Position numbers and translations under genes: made by a program. A DNA stretch of 64,000 nt, taken from contig NZ_WIQK01000001.1 of NCBI RefSeq assembly GCF_015732155.1, positions 530,501 through 594,500 of the forward strand, given 5' to 3'. Positions 18,148 to 25,723 of the stretch are shown in pieces. The notes beneath the pieces are model-generated. The model had not been told where the DNA came from. It did no database searches and saw only the letters and a program-made list of their open reading frames with translations. Position 1 is the first letter of the stretch; the number at the start of each line of letters is the position of its first letter. The DNA comes from Pectinatus sottacetonis (lineage in GTDB: Bacteria; Bacillota; Negativicutes; Selenomonadales; Selenomonadaceae).

Positions 18148-18329
18148 ATTTATATATTTACCATACTGAAACACAATTTATAAAATTTTTTATTCATCTT
18201 GAATATAGCAACAAAAACAGTTATATTTTGATCACAATAATACAAATTATAATTTGATAGGATTTTTGTTTTTTTTCTTGAAGTGATATAAATATATATA
18301 ATTTTTTTTAAATAAAAGAGGCTTTTTTT

Positions 18330-19100
18330 ATGAAAATCGCAATAATTACCGGTGCTTCAAGCGGTTTAGGACAAGAACTTGCCTATCTGCTTGATAAAAA
18401 GGAAACACTGGATGAAATCTGGCTTATAGCACGGTCAGAAGAAACTATGAAAAAAATGCAGTCATCCATGAAAACATCTGTGAGAGTTCTTGCTTACGAC
18501 CTTACTAAAGATGTATCACTTCATATCCTTCAAAATATTATTCAAACGGAAAATCCTGCCATAAAGTTTTTTATCAACGCCGCAGGATTCGCTAAAATAG
18601 GACGATATAACAATATATCTTTAACTGCCTGTGCGGCTATGATTGACTTAAATTGCCGCAGCTCAGTACTACTTACCCAAATAGTCATTCCTTATATGCC
18701 GCCAAACAGTCATATAATGGAAGTTTGTTCCACTGCTGCCTTTCAGCCTCTGCCATATATAAATATATATGCTGCCAGTAAAACTTTTCTCTACCATTAC
18801 AGCCGTGCTCTGAACAACGAGCTCCATAGTTGTAATATTTCTGTAACAGCAGTATGTCCCTATTGGATAAAAGATACCAATTTCATAAAAACTGCTGTTA
18901 AAACTCCCAATAGCAGTTATATAAAAAATTTTTACTTTGCCTCACACAAAAAAACTATTGCCAAAAAAGCGTTAAAAGATATGATAAATAACAAAGCAGT
19001 ATCCACTCCTGGAATTATATGCACCCTGCACCATTTTGCTGCCAAATTTATTCCATATGAAATTATGATGTGTTTATGGAACTTCATCCGTAAATTTTAA
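18330..19100 (+). CDS. Short-chain dehydrogenase/reductase
   Basis: The 256-residue protein has the Rossmann nucleotide loop TGASSGLGQELA, NAAG (FFINAAGFAKIG), the catalytic Ser in CSTAAF and the YAASK pair. This is the classical SDR fold of the DltE/YqjQ-like kind, with a C-terminal hydrophobic stretch (HHFAAKFIPYEIMMCLW) that may touch the membrane. It should use NAD(P)H to reduce a carbonyl group; the substrate is unknown. Nearness to alsSD could hint at acetoin reduction, but the sequence does not resemble acetoin reductases in the substrate loop and the terminator at 18103 separates them. Confidence 0.88.
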   Translation: MKIAIITGASSGLGQELAYLLDKKETLDEIWLIARSEETMKKMQSSMKTSVRVLAYDLTKDVSLHILQNIIQTENPAIKFFINAAGFAKIGRYNNISLTACAAMIDLNCRSSVLLTQIVIPYMPPNSHIMEVCSTAAFQPLPYINIYAASKTFLYHYSRALNNELHSCNISVTAVCPYWIKDTNFIKTAVKTPNSSYIKNFYFASHKKTIAKKALKDMINNKAVSTPGIICTLHHFAAKFIPYEIMMCLWNFIRKF

Positions 19101-19225
19101 TATGATGTTTTTTCTTTTTTCTGTTAATATTTAATAATATATAATATATTTTTATAGGATTTTCTTTATTTTATGTTATTATAATCTTATTCAGCTAAAT
19201 AAACATAATATGGAAGTGATTCTCT

Positions 19226-21007
19226 ATGAAAGAAAAAAATCTAATTATTCCGTATGATACAATTAAGGAATGGCAGAAAATTTTAAATCTTGTTGTCCAT
19301 ATAACAAAAGTAAAAGCAGCTCTTATTATGCATTTAAACAGTGATGATTATCTCGAAGTATTTTTGCGCAGTGAAAACAAGAGCAATCCTTATACTGTCG
19401 GCAATAAAAATTATTGTCCGGATTCTGGTTTATATTGTGAAAATGTAATAAAAAATCAGAAAATGCTTTTAGTTCCCAACGCTACAAAATCAGAACTATG
19501 GAAAAATAATCCCGACATAGAACTAAACATGATATCTTACCTAGGTCTTCCTATAAGATCAGCTAATGGTGCTCCTTTCGGTACAATCTGCCTGCTTGAC
19601 GATAAAGAAAACCAATTTTCGCCTGATTTTATTCAGCTTATGGAAAAAATGCGCGATCTTATTGAAAATAGCCTCGTAATAGAAGAAAAATTTTGGAATC
19701 AGCAATATCTTACAAGTAAATCGTTTTTACGCCGGGTTCTTGATAACATTCCTACAGCTATCGGACTAGGAATTTTTGCTCCCAATTATAGACTCATATA
19801 TGTAAATGATTATTTTACTAAAATGTTTGGCTATGTACTCAAAGATATCAATGTTTTAGCTCATTTATTTACTTCAACCAATAGTCTTTATGACGCTAAA
19901 AATAATTTATATGCATGGAATGAATTAGTAAAAACGGCTAAACATCAGCGCGGTATATCCACTGAGCCAGCAGAATTCAAAATAAAGTGCAAAAACGGCC
20001 AAATAAAATATATATTAGTCACTACAGTAGTTCTCGAAGATATGCTTCTGACATCTTTAATAGATATTACAAAAATGAAATATTCAGAAAAAAAACTACG
20101 TATAAGTGAAAGAAGACATCGTTTGCTTGCCGATAACATTTCTGACATTATATGGACTTTAAATATAGAAAATAATAAGCTAACTTATATTAGCCCATCT
20201 ATTAATAAATGTACTGGCTATACTCCTGATGAATATCTCAAACTTCCTCTGGAAAAAATGTTTACTCCCGACTCTTTTTCCCAAATAAAATCCTATTTAC
20301 TAGATGTGCATAACTGCGTAAAATCCAATCTTCCTATAAACACATATCGGAGCGAACTGCAAGGAATACGTAAAGATGGCTCAAAAGGCTGGGCCGAGAT
20401 AACAATAAATGGCATCTACAATAAAGAAAATAAATTGATCGAATTAGTCGGTATAACACGTGATATAACAAGCCGTAAACAGATGGAGAAAAAAATCTTT
20501 CACCTGGCTACGCACGATCCCTTGACAAATCTTCCTAATGTACGCCTGATTACTAACCATTTGCAAAAATCAATACAAAAAACAAATTGCACTAAGGGAT
20601 TACTAATTGCTGCCATATTTATTGATTTAAATGGGTTTAAAAAAATTAATGATACCTATGGTCATGCCATTGGTGAGCTTGTTCTGCGCCACTCCGCAGA
20701 TAAAATAAAACAATGCTTGTCTGCAAATGATATGGCTTCACGCATAGGCGGTGATGAATTTTTAATAGTAGCAGCTAATTTAACTGCTAAGAGCGATGCC
20801 GCAGAATTAGCAAAAAAAATTATTACAAATCTAACACGCCCTTTTTGCCTGCAAAAAAAATATATATCTGTGGGTGCCAGCTTAGGTATTTCTTTTTATC
20901 CCCATGACAGTAAAAATATGGAAGAACTCATAAAAATGGCTGATAAGGCTATGTATTATGTAAAAAAGACACACTGTAGTGATTATAATTTTTTCAGTAA
21001 CTGCTAA
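19226..21007 (+). CDS. Diguanylate cyclase with GAF and two PAS domains
   Basis: The 593-residue protein is soluble. A GAF domain fills about residues 10-150 (ISYLGLPIRSANGAPFGTICLLD), PAS-1 about 165-285 (NYRLIYVNDYFTKMFGY), PAS-2 about 295-420 (YISPSINKCTGYTPDEYL, ending with VGITRDITSRKQME) and GGDEF about 425-590. The active loop SRIGGDEFLIV is intact, so cyclic di-GMP synthesis is expected. The inhibitory I-site (RxxD five residues before GGDEF) is changed: SAND replaces it, with Ser for Arg, so product inhibition at this site is probably lost. No EAL domain follows. GGAAGTG precedes the start. Confidence 0.93.
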   Translation: MKEKNLIIPYDTIKEWQKILNLVVHITKVKAALIMHLNSDDYLEVFLRSENKSNPYTVGNKNYCPDSGLYCENVIKNQKMLLVPNATKSELWKNNPDIELNMISYLGLPIRSANGAPFGTICLLDDKENQFSPDFIQLMEKMRDLIENSLVIEEKFWNQQYLTSKSFLRRVLDNIPTAIGLGIFAPNYRLIYVNDYFTKMFGYVLKDINVLAHLFTSTNSLYDAKNNLYAWNELVKTAKHQRGISTEPAEFKIKCKNGQIKYILVTTVVLEDMLLTSLIDITKMKYSEKKLRISERRHRLLADNISDIIWTLNIENNKLTYISPSINKCTGYTPDEYLKLPLEKMFTPDSFSQIKSYLLDVHNCVKSNLPINTYRSELQGIRKDGSKGWAEITINGIYNKENKLIELVGITRDITSRKQMEKKIFHLATHDPLTNLPNVRLITNHLQKSIQKTNCTKGLLIAAIFIDLNGFKKINDTYGHAIGELVLRHSADKIKQCLSANDMASRIGGDEFLIVAANLTAKSDAAELAKKIITNLTRPFCLQKKYISVGASLGISFYPHDSKNMEELIKMADKAMYYVKKTHCSDYNFFSNC

Positions 21008-21271
21008 CAGTATTGAGTAAAATTTATTCTATCCCAAATAGGAAAATAATTTATTTTAAGCTTTTCATATTTTTTTATGTTATTAATACAAAAAATTCAT
21101 ATTATATGGTAAAATAATAGTGTATATATTACTCGAGAATAATATTCTCTTAGTTTATCTAATAAGATAAGCTATACAACCATTGCACAAATATTTTTTC
21201 TAGTATTTATTATCCATTATTCTACGGCAATTTATATTAATAGACTAAAATGATTTTAATCTGAGGTGTGA

Positions 21272-21901
21272 ATGCTAATGAAAGCTTACCAAGTACGAAT
21301 TAAATTGCTCGATTTTCACCATGATATCTGGCGCGAAGTAATAATTCCTGCAGATATTAATTTTAAATTACTTCATAATACTATCCAAACTTCAATGGGA
21401 TGGTATAACAGCCATTTATACGAATTTAATTTACCTGATGAAAAACTACGGATAACCAATGATGAAGAAAGCTTTAGTAATTTTAAAACAGCCAGGAAAA
21501 AATATACTAAAATTTCCCCTGCTGACAATAATAACAAACTAATCTATGAATTATTAAAAACTACTATAAAACGGCCCCAGGACCTAAAAATAGAAAATTA
21601 CATGGAAAAATATAAATTTCTTAATTATATTTATGATTTTGGGGACAACTGGGTTCATAGAATATTTCTCAGAGAAATATTAACTGACTATCAATATTCT
21701 TATCCCACAATTATTTCTGGAATTGGTGCATGTCCACCAGAAGATGTTGGTGGAACAGCTTGTTATGATGAGTTTCTTACTGCATGGAGCGATCCCAATC
21801 ACCCTGAACATAATGATACTGTAAAATGGGGAAACACTCAGCATTATCATAGTTTCAATCAAAAAACTGCTAACAATCAATTAAAAAATTGCTTCAAATA
21901 A
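21272..21901 (+). CDS. Plasmid pRiA4b ORF-3 family protein
   Basis: The 209-residue protein carries the pRiA4b ORF-3 domain: YQVRIKLLDFHHDIWREVIIPAD, HNTIQTSMGWYNSHLYEF, YIYDFGDNWVHRIFL and ACPPEDVGGTACYDEFL. The family is widespread, linked to plasmids and mobile DNA, and has no proven function. The start is either ATG 21272 or ATG 21278; GAGGTG at 21263-21268 favours the first only slightly. The AlkD-like gene begins 17 bases after the stop and is likely cotranscribed. Confidence 0.88.
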   Translation: MLMKAYQVRIKLLDFHHDIWREVIIPADINFKLLHNTIQTSMGWYNSHLYEFNLPDEKLRITNDEESFSNFKTARKKYTKISPADNNNKLIYELLKTTIKRPQDLKIENYMEKYKFLNYIYDFGDNWVHRIFLREILTDYQYSYPTIISGIGACPPEDVGGTACYDEFLTAWSDPNHPEHNDTVKWGNTQHYHSFNQKTANNQLKNCFK

Positions 21902-21918
21902 AATAATAAGGTATTATA

Positions 21919-22605
21919 ATGCGAATAAAAATAAAGCAGCTTTTATATGAAAAAATTGATCCTGATTACAAAAATTTTATTTCTAAATTACTGCCTAACA
22001 TTAATGATAATATTTTAGGCATACGTATTCCGTTGCTTCGTAAAACAGCCAGGAATATTATTAAAAAAAATGATTTTAGAAAATATTTAAGATCAGCTTG
22101 TAATGATTCTTTTGAGGAAATTTTATTACAAGGCCTTGTTATCGGTTATGCTGACTGTTCATTTGCAGAAAAGATTTTTTATATAAAAAGCTTTATTCCT
22201 AAAATAAACAATTGGTCTACATGTGACAGTTTCTGCACTAGCTTAAAATTTACTAAAAATCACCTAGAGGAAACATGGCAATTCCTCCAGCCTTATTTTT
22301 CCAGCGATTCTGAATTTAAAGTAAGATTTGCGCTCGTTATGCTAAAAACATATTATATAAAAACTACCTACGTTGACAAAATTTTTACTATACTAAATAA
22401 TATTAACCATAATGGATATTATGTAAAAATGGCCACAGCCTGGACAATTTCAGAATGTTATATAAAACTGCCTGTCCAGACTATGCCTTTTCTACATAAT
22501 AACAATCTGGACAAATTTACTTATAATAAGGCTCTGCAAAAAATTATTGAATCATATCGTATAAATAAACAGGAAAAAATATTATTAAAAAAAATGAAAA
22601 AATAA
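21919..22605 (+). CDS. AlkD-like DNA alkylation repair protein
   Basis: The 228-residue, Lys-rich, helical protein has the signature steps of the AlkD HEAT-repeat family: IRIPLLRKTARNI, EEILLQGLVIGYA, INNWSTCDSFC, FKVRFALVMLKTYY and YYVKMATAWTISECYIK. AlkD-type glycosylases remove bulky or cationic N3/N7-alkylpurines without base flipping. The conserved Trp-Asp pairing (NWSTCD) and Trp of TAWTISE are in place, so activity is plausible. It sits 17 bases behind the pRiA4b ORF-3 gene and before a long dyad at 22665. Confidence 0.87.
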   Translation: MRIKIKQLLYEKIDPDYKNFISKLLPNINDNILGIRIPLLRKTARNIIKKNDFRKYLRSACNDSFEEILLQGLVIGYADCSFAEKIFYIKSFIPKINNWSTCDSFCTSLKFTKNHLEETWQFLQPYFSSDSEFKVRFALVMLKTYYIKTTYVDKIFTILNNINHNGYYVKMATAWTISECYIKLPVQTMPFLHNNNLDKFTYNKALQKIIESYRINKQEKILLKKMKK

Positions 22606-22664
22606 TAATATTTTTACAGCTACTAATAAAAATAAAAGCCTTGTAAAAATAATCTATATAATTT

Positions 22665-22712
22665 AAAATATAACATATGATTGCATATATATACAATCAT
22701 ATGTTATATTTT
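22665..22712 (+). promoter_or_regulatory. Perfect 19-bp dyad over the likely promoter of the ArsC-like gene
   Basis: The arm AAAATATAACATATGATTG (22665-22683) is repeated in perfect inversion at 22694-22712, with 10 bases between. TTGCAT (22681-22686) and TTATAT (22704-22709) lie inside it, 17 bases apart, and could be the promoter of the gene at 22790. The symmetric site would suit an ArsR-like or other dimeric repressor. It could also act as an AT-rich hairpin at the end of the AlkD gene. Confidence 0.55.
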
Positions 22713-22789
22713 ATTTACATTAATTTATTTTTTAATATATTAAATATTTCTTATAACTACAATACATTTCAAATCAAGGGAGAAATAAT

Positions 22790-23182
22790 TTGAAAAATAT
22801 TGCATTTGTTTGTATTCATAACTCATGTCGTTCTCAAATAGCAGAGGCTTTCACCAGAATCATAGGTTTAGGAGTTTGCCGAGCCTATTCTGCGGGTACA
22901 GAAAAAAGAGATAATATAAATCCTGCAGCTGTAAAAATAATGAAAGAATTAGGCATAGATATGGAAATCCTACAAAAACCAAAACTACTCAATACCCTGC
23001 CTCCTATAGACATTTTGATAACAATGGGCTGTAACGTAAACTGTCCTTATATTCCTTGTCAACACCGCGAAGACTGGGGAATTGAAGACCCATCGGGCAA
23101 ATCTGATGTTGAATTCCGTAAAACACGTGATTTAATAAAAAGTAAAGTAGAAATATTGGTAAATCAACTAAAAAAAGAGTAA
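22790..23182 (+). CDS. ArsC-type arsenate reductase (low-molecular-weight phosphatase family)
   Basis: The 130-residue protein starts with a TTG at 22790 behind GGGAG and has the catalytic loop CIHNSCRSQ (CX5R), followed by YSAGTE and a second Cys-rich stretch CNVNCPYIPCQHREDWGIEDPSGK. The paired Cys after residue 80 and the DWGIEDPSG motif indicate the thioredoxin-coupled arsenate reductase rather than a tyrosine phosphatase. The enzyme reduces arsenate to arsenite. It is an orphan: no arsR, arsB or acr3 is next to it, so arsenite would need an exporter encoded elsewhere. A strong terminator follows. Confidence 0.87.
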   Translation: MKNIAFVCIHNSCRSQIAEAFTRIIGLGVCRAYSAGTEKRDNINPAAVKIMKELGIDMEILQKPKLLNTLPPIDILITMGCNVNCPYIPCQHREDWGIEDPSGKSDVEFRKTRDLIKSKVEILVNQLKKE

Positions 23183-23228
23183 TTATTTATGCATAATATA
23201 TTATATTATTTTAGTAATATATCTAAAC

Positions 23229-23261
23229 AAATCTCCCACAGAAATAAACTGTGGGAGATTT
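23229..23261. terminator. Bidirectional terminator between the ArsC-like and XRE genes
   Basis: AAATCTCCCACAG (23229-23241) pairs perfectly with CTGTGGGAGATTT (23249-23261) around a 7-base loop, with T on one side and A on the other. It serves both convergent genes. Confidence 0.88.
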
Positions 23262-23314
23262 TATAACATAAATTCTCATAAAAACATCTGTACTGCTAAA
23301 AATCATCAAAATTT

Positions 23315-23665
23315 TCAGTTTTTATATTCACATTTTGGCTGCCAATATACGGCTTCGATAATCTTTATAAGTCTTTGCCGTTCCTGAAATGGTATCACCC
23401 TCCCATGTATCGTATACTCATCTTCTGCAATAATTTTAGTCAACTCCTTAGTCTTGGAAAAATTCATGGCAACATCATCACAACGACCCAATAAATAATC
23501 TATTGTTACTTCAAAATAATTTGCCAATTTTTTCAGCATTTGTGGATCTGGTTGGTATCTCTCAGTTTCATAACCGGATAAGGCACCTTGTGATATGTTT
23601 AATATTTTTGCTAAGTCTTTTTGGTATAAACCTTTTTTCCTACGTAATTCTTTTAGTCTATTCAA
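23315..23665 (-). CDS. XRE family helix-turn-helix regulator (116 aa)
   Basis: The N-terminal 65 residues form a Cro/CI-type domain: LKELRRKKGLYQKDLAKILNIS, QGALSGYETERYQPDPQMLKKLANYF, VTIDYLLGR. The last ~50 residues (TKELTKIIAEDEYTIHGRVIPFQERQRLIKIIEAVYW) are probably for oligomerisation. It is divergent from a second XRE protein; related half-sites face each other in the spacer (23683-23800), so the two may cross-regulate like a switch. There is no nearby prophage or toxin gene. Confidence 0.88.
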   Translation of the reverse strand: MNRLKELRRKKGLYQKDLAKILNISQGALSGYETERYQPDPQMLKKLANYFEVTIDYLLGRCDDVAMNFSKTKELTKIIAEDEYTIHGRVIPFQERQRLIKIIEAVYWQPKCEYKN

Positions 23666-23682
23666 AATTGTGCCCCCTAATA

Positions 23683-23800
23683 ATAGGCTAACTAATATGT
23701 ATTAAAAATATCATAGCAATTTTATCAATATTTTTCTATTAAGTTATTGACATATTAGATATCCTATTATATTATGATATATAATATTAGTTTAGCTAAT
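23683..23800. promoter_or_regulatory. Divergent spacer of the XRE pair with two inverted related sites
   Basis: The site TAGGCTAACTAATA (23684-23697) is matched, in inverse orientation, by TATTAGTTTAGCTA (23785-23798), 12 of 14 positions in common. One lies close to each gene, as expected if each promoter has a similar operator for one of the two XRE proteins. Confidence 0.5.
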
Positions 23801-23832
23801 TTATGTATCTTATTGTTTAGGAGAGGTTTATT

Positions 23833-24060
23833 ATGAACATAAAAAAATATCGAGAAAAGCTAAAAATTACTCAGGCAAATTTAGCCAAACGAATGAATGT
23901 GACACAAGGTGCTGTAGTTCAATGGGAGGCAGGGATTTGTCTACCTCGAGCTGATAAGCTGCCTATGCTTGCTAAAATATTGAATTGTACTATTGATGAG
24001 CTTATTATTTCTAATAATCGTCCTTCTCGCAAGAAAAAACCAACAAGTAAAAAGTGCTAA
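23833..24060 (+). CDS. Small XRE family helix-turn-helix protein (75 aa)
   Basis: Almost the whole protein is one Cro/CI-type domain (YREKLKITQANLAKRMNVTQ, GAVVQWEAGICLPRADKLPMLAKIL, CTIDELI), followed by a Lys/Arg-rich tail (SRKKKPTSKK) that may strengthen DNA binding. GGAGAGG precedes the start. It is divergent from the 116-residue XRE gene. An AT-only symmetric stretch lies just after the stop (24061-24087) and could be a weak transcript end. Confidence 0.85.
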   Translation: MNIKKYREKLKITQANLAKRMNVTQGAVVQWEAGICLPRADKLPMLAKILNCTIDELIISNNRPSRKKKPTSKKC

Positions 24061-24297
24061 TATAATATTAGCAAACATAATATTATATCAGTTACTATAT
24101 TTACATAAGTAGTAACTAAGCTTATAAACACTTTACTAAAATTTAACTATGATATAATATTTAAATTAAATATTTTTATCGAAATTCTATGGCGTATTGA
24201 GTATTTTATTATGTTTTATTTCATTTTTTATGATAATTGTTTTTAGCATGAGCAGAATTATTGCAAACACATTTTATCAATAACAAGGAGATTTATT

Positions 24298-25440
24298 ATG
24301 CCGGGCAGAAAAAAATTCATAGTAATTCCTGATTCATTTAAAGGAACACTTTCTTCCTATGAAATATGTGCCATTATGAGTAAAAAAATTACTGCTTATT
24401 TTCCTTGTGCCAACATAGTGACTATCCCTATAGCTGACGGTGGTGAAGGGACAACAGACGCTTTTATAGCCGCACTGGGAGGTCAAAAAATAATAACAGA
24501 AGTAAATGGTCCTTATCAGAAAAGGATCACTTCATTTTTTGGTATTCTGCCTGACAAAACAGCTGTTATTGAAATGGCAGCAGCAGCAGGACTGCCCTTA
24601 GTAAAAGATAATCTGCATGTCGAATATGCCAGCACTTTTGGCGTAGGTCAATTAATAAAAAAAGCTGTTGACTGCGGCTGTAAAAAAATTATTCTGGGAC
24701 TAGGAGGCAGCTGTACTAATGATGGAGGCTGTGGTATGGCCGCGGCTTTAGGCGGTATTTTTAAAGATATTGCTGGCAATGCTTTTCTTCCAGTCGGTAA
24801 TACGTTAAAGGATATTGCCACCATAAATTTATCTTCCATAAAAAGCAATTATTCTAATATTAAATTTTATGCTATGTGCGATATTGATAACAAATTATAT
24901 GGAAAAAATGGTGCAGCTTTTATCTTCGCCCCGCAAAAGGGTGCTGATGACGCAACTGTAGAATTACTCGATAAAGGACTTATGCATCTATCAAGCGTTA
25001 TAAAAGCGTCCTTGGGTATGGACATAGCTGATTTAAAAGGCGGTGGAGCTGCCGGCGGTATGGGAGCCGGTGTTGCCGCATTTTTAAATGGTTCACTATC
25101 CAGTGGTATAAATACAATTCTTGATTGTGTAAATTTTGATAAAATTTGTCGCGATACTGATTTCATTTTTTCCGGTGAAGGAAAACTTGACCACCAATCA
25201 CTACAAGGAAAAGTATTAGACGGAATATGCCAGCACGCCAGGCAATTTTCTGTACCAGTAATTGCCGTGGTCGGCGCAGTTGAAGGTGATATAAGTGAGA
25301 TGTACAATAGAGGTATTACCGCTATTTTTAGTATAAACCAAAATCCTTTGCCTTTTTCGCAAAGTGCCCCATTAACTGCTAAAAATTTACAAATAACTAT
25401 GGATAATATTCTGCGATTACTGATTTGTTCTGCAAAATAA
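24298..25440 (+). CDS. Glycerate kinase (GarK/GlxK family)
   Basis: The 380-residue protein has the family's ordered blocks: IPDSFKGTLSSYEI, IADGGEGTTDAF, GLGGSCTNDGGCGMAAALG, and FSGEGKLDHQSLQGKV. It phosphorylates D-glycerate to 2-phosphoglycerate with ATP, feeding lower glycolysis. The gene stands alone, with AAGGAG before ATG 24298, so the source of glycerate is unclear; no tartronate semialdehyde reductase or glucarate genes are nearby. Length is normal for the family. Confidence 0.93.
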   Translation: MPGRKKFIVIPDSFKGTLSSYEICAIMSKKITAYFPCANIVTIPIADGGEGTTDAFIAALGGQKIITEVNGPYQKRITSFFGILPDKTAVIEMAAAAGLPLVKDNLHVEYASTFGVGQLIKKAVDCGCKKIILGLGGSCTNDGGCGMAAALGGIFKDIAGNAFLPVGNTLKDIATINLSSIKSNYSNIKFYAMCDIDNKLYGKNGAAFIFAPQKGADDATVELLDKGLMHLSSVIKASLGMDIADLKGGGAAGGMGAGVAAFLNGSLSSGINTILDCVNFDKICRDTDFIFSGEGKLDHQSLQGKVLDGICQHARQFSVPVIAVVGAVEGDISEMYNRGITAIFSINQNPLPFSQSAPLTAKNLQITMDNILRLLICSAK

Positions 25441-25596
25441 TGCTATTATATAATAAATTTATCTAAAATAGGATTTTTTTTCGTAAAAATTAATATATTT
25501 TACTTTTTTTCTTATATTCTTATGAATTTTTAATAAATACCTGTAAAATATATTATAAACTACTAGACAAAAGTACGCAGATATGCTAAGATATGA

Positions 25597-25687
25597 AACG
25601 TAAAGATGTTAACAAGGCAATGGAGCCATATGATTACCTGATTTCTGCATATTATCGTAGGGGTTAGTTCATTCATATGGTTTTTTT
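25597..25687 (+). promoter_or_regulatory. Probable transcription attenuator before glutamine synthetase, possibly ANTAR-controlled
   Basis: A terminator pairs CCATATGA (25626-25633) with TCATATGG (25673-25680), followed by seven T. Its 5' arm overlaps the 3' side of a small hairpin GGC-AATGGA-GCC (25616-25627), whose six-base loop has A at position 1 and G at position 4, the pattern read by ANTAR antiterminators. The two structures exclude each other. A weaker upstream hairpin (AACG-TAAAGA-TGTT, 25597-25610) could be the second ANTAR stem, but its loop begins with T. A terminator-type leader is well supported; the ANTAR link is an inference. Confidence 0.5.
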
Positions 25688-25723
25688 ATTGCTTAATTTC
25701 TAAAATATAAAGGTGGTTTTCTT

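Noticed and set aside
23315-24060. The XRE pair as a toxin-antitoxin system
   Set aside because: Both proteins are helix-turn-helix regulators; no toxin-like partner lies next to either.
24061-24087. Hairpin TATAATATTA/TAATATTATA after the small XRE gene as a terminator
   Set aside because: It has only A and T in the stem and no T tract; too weak to call.
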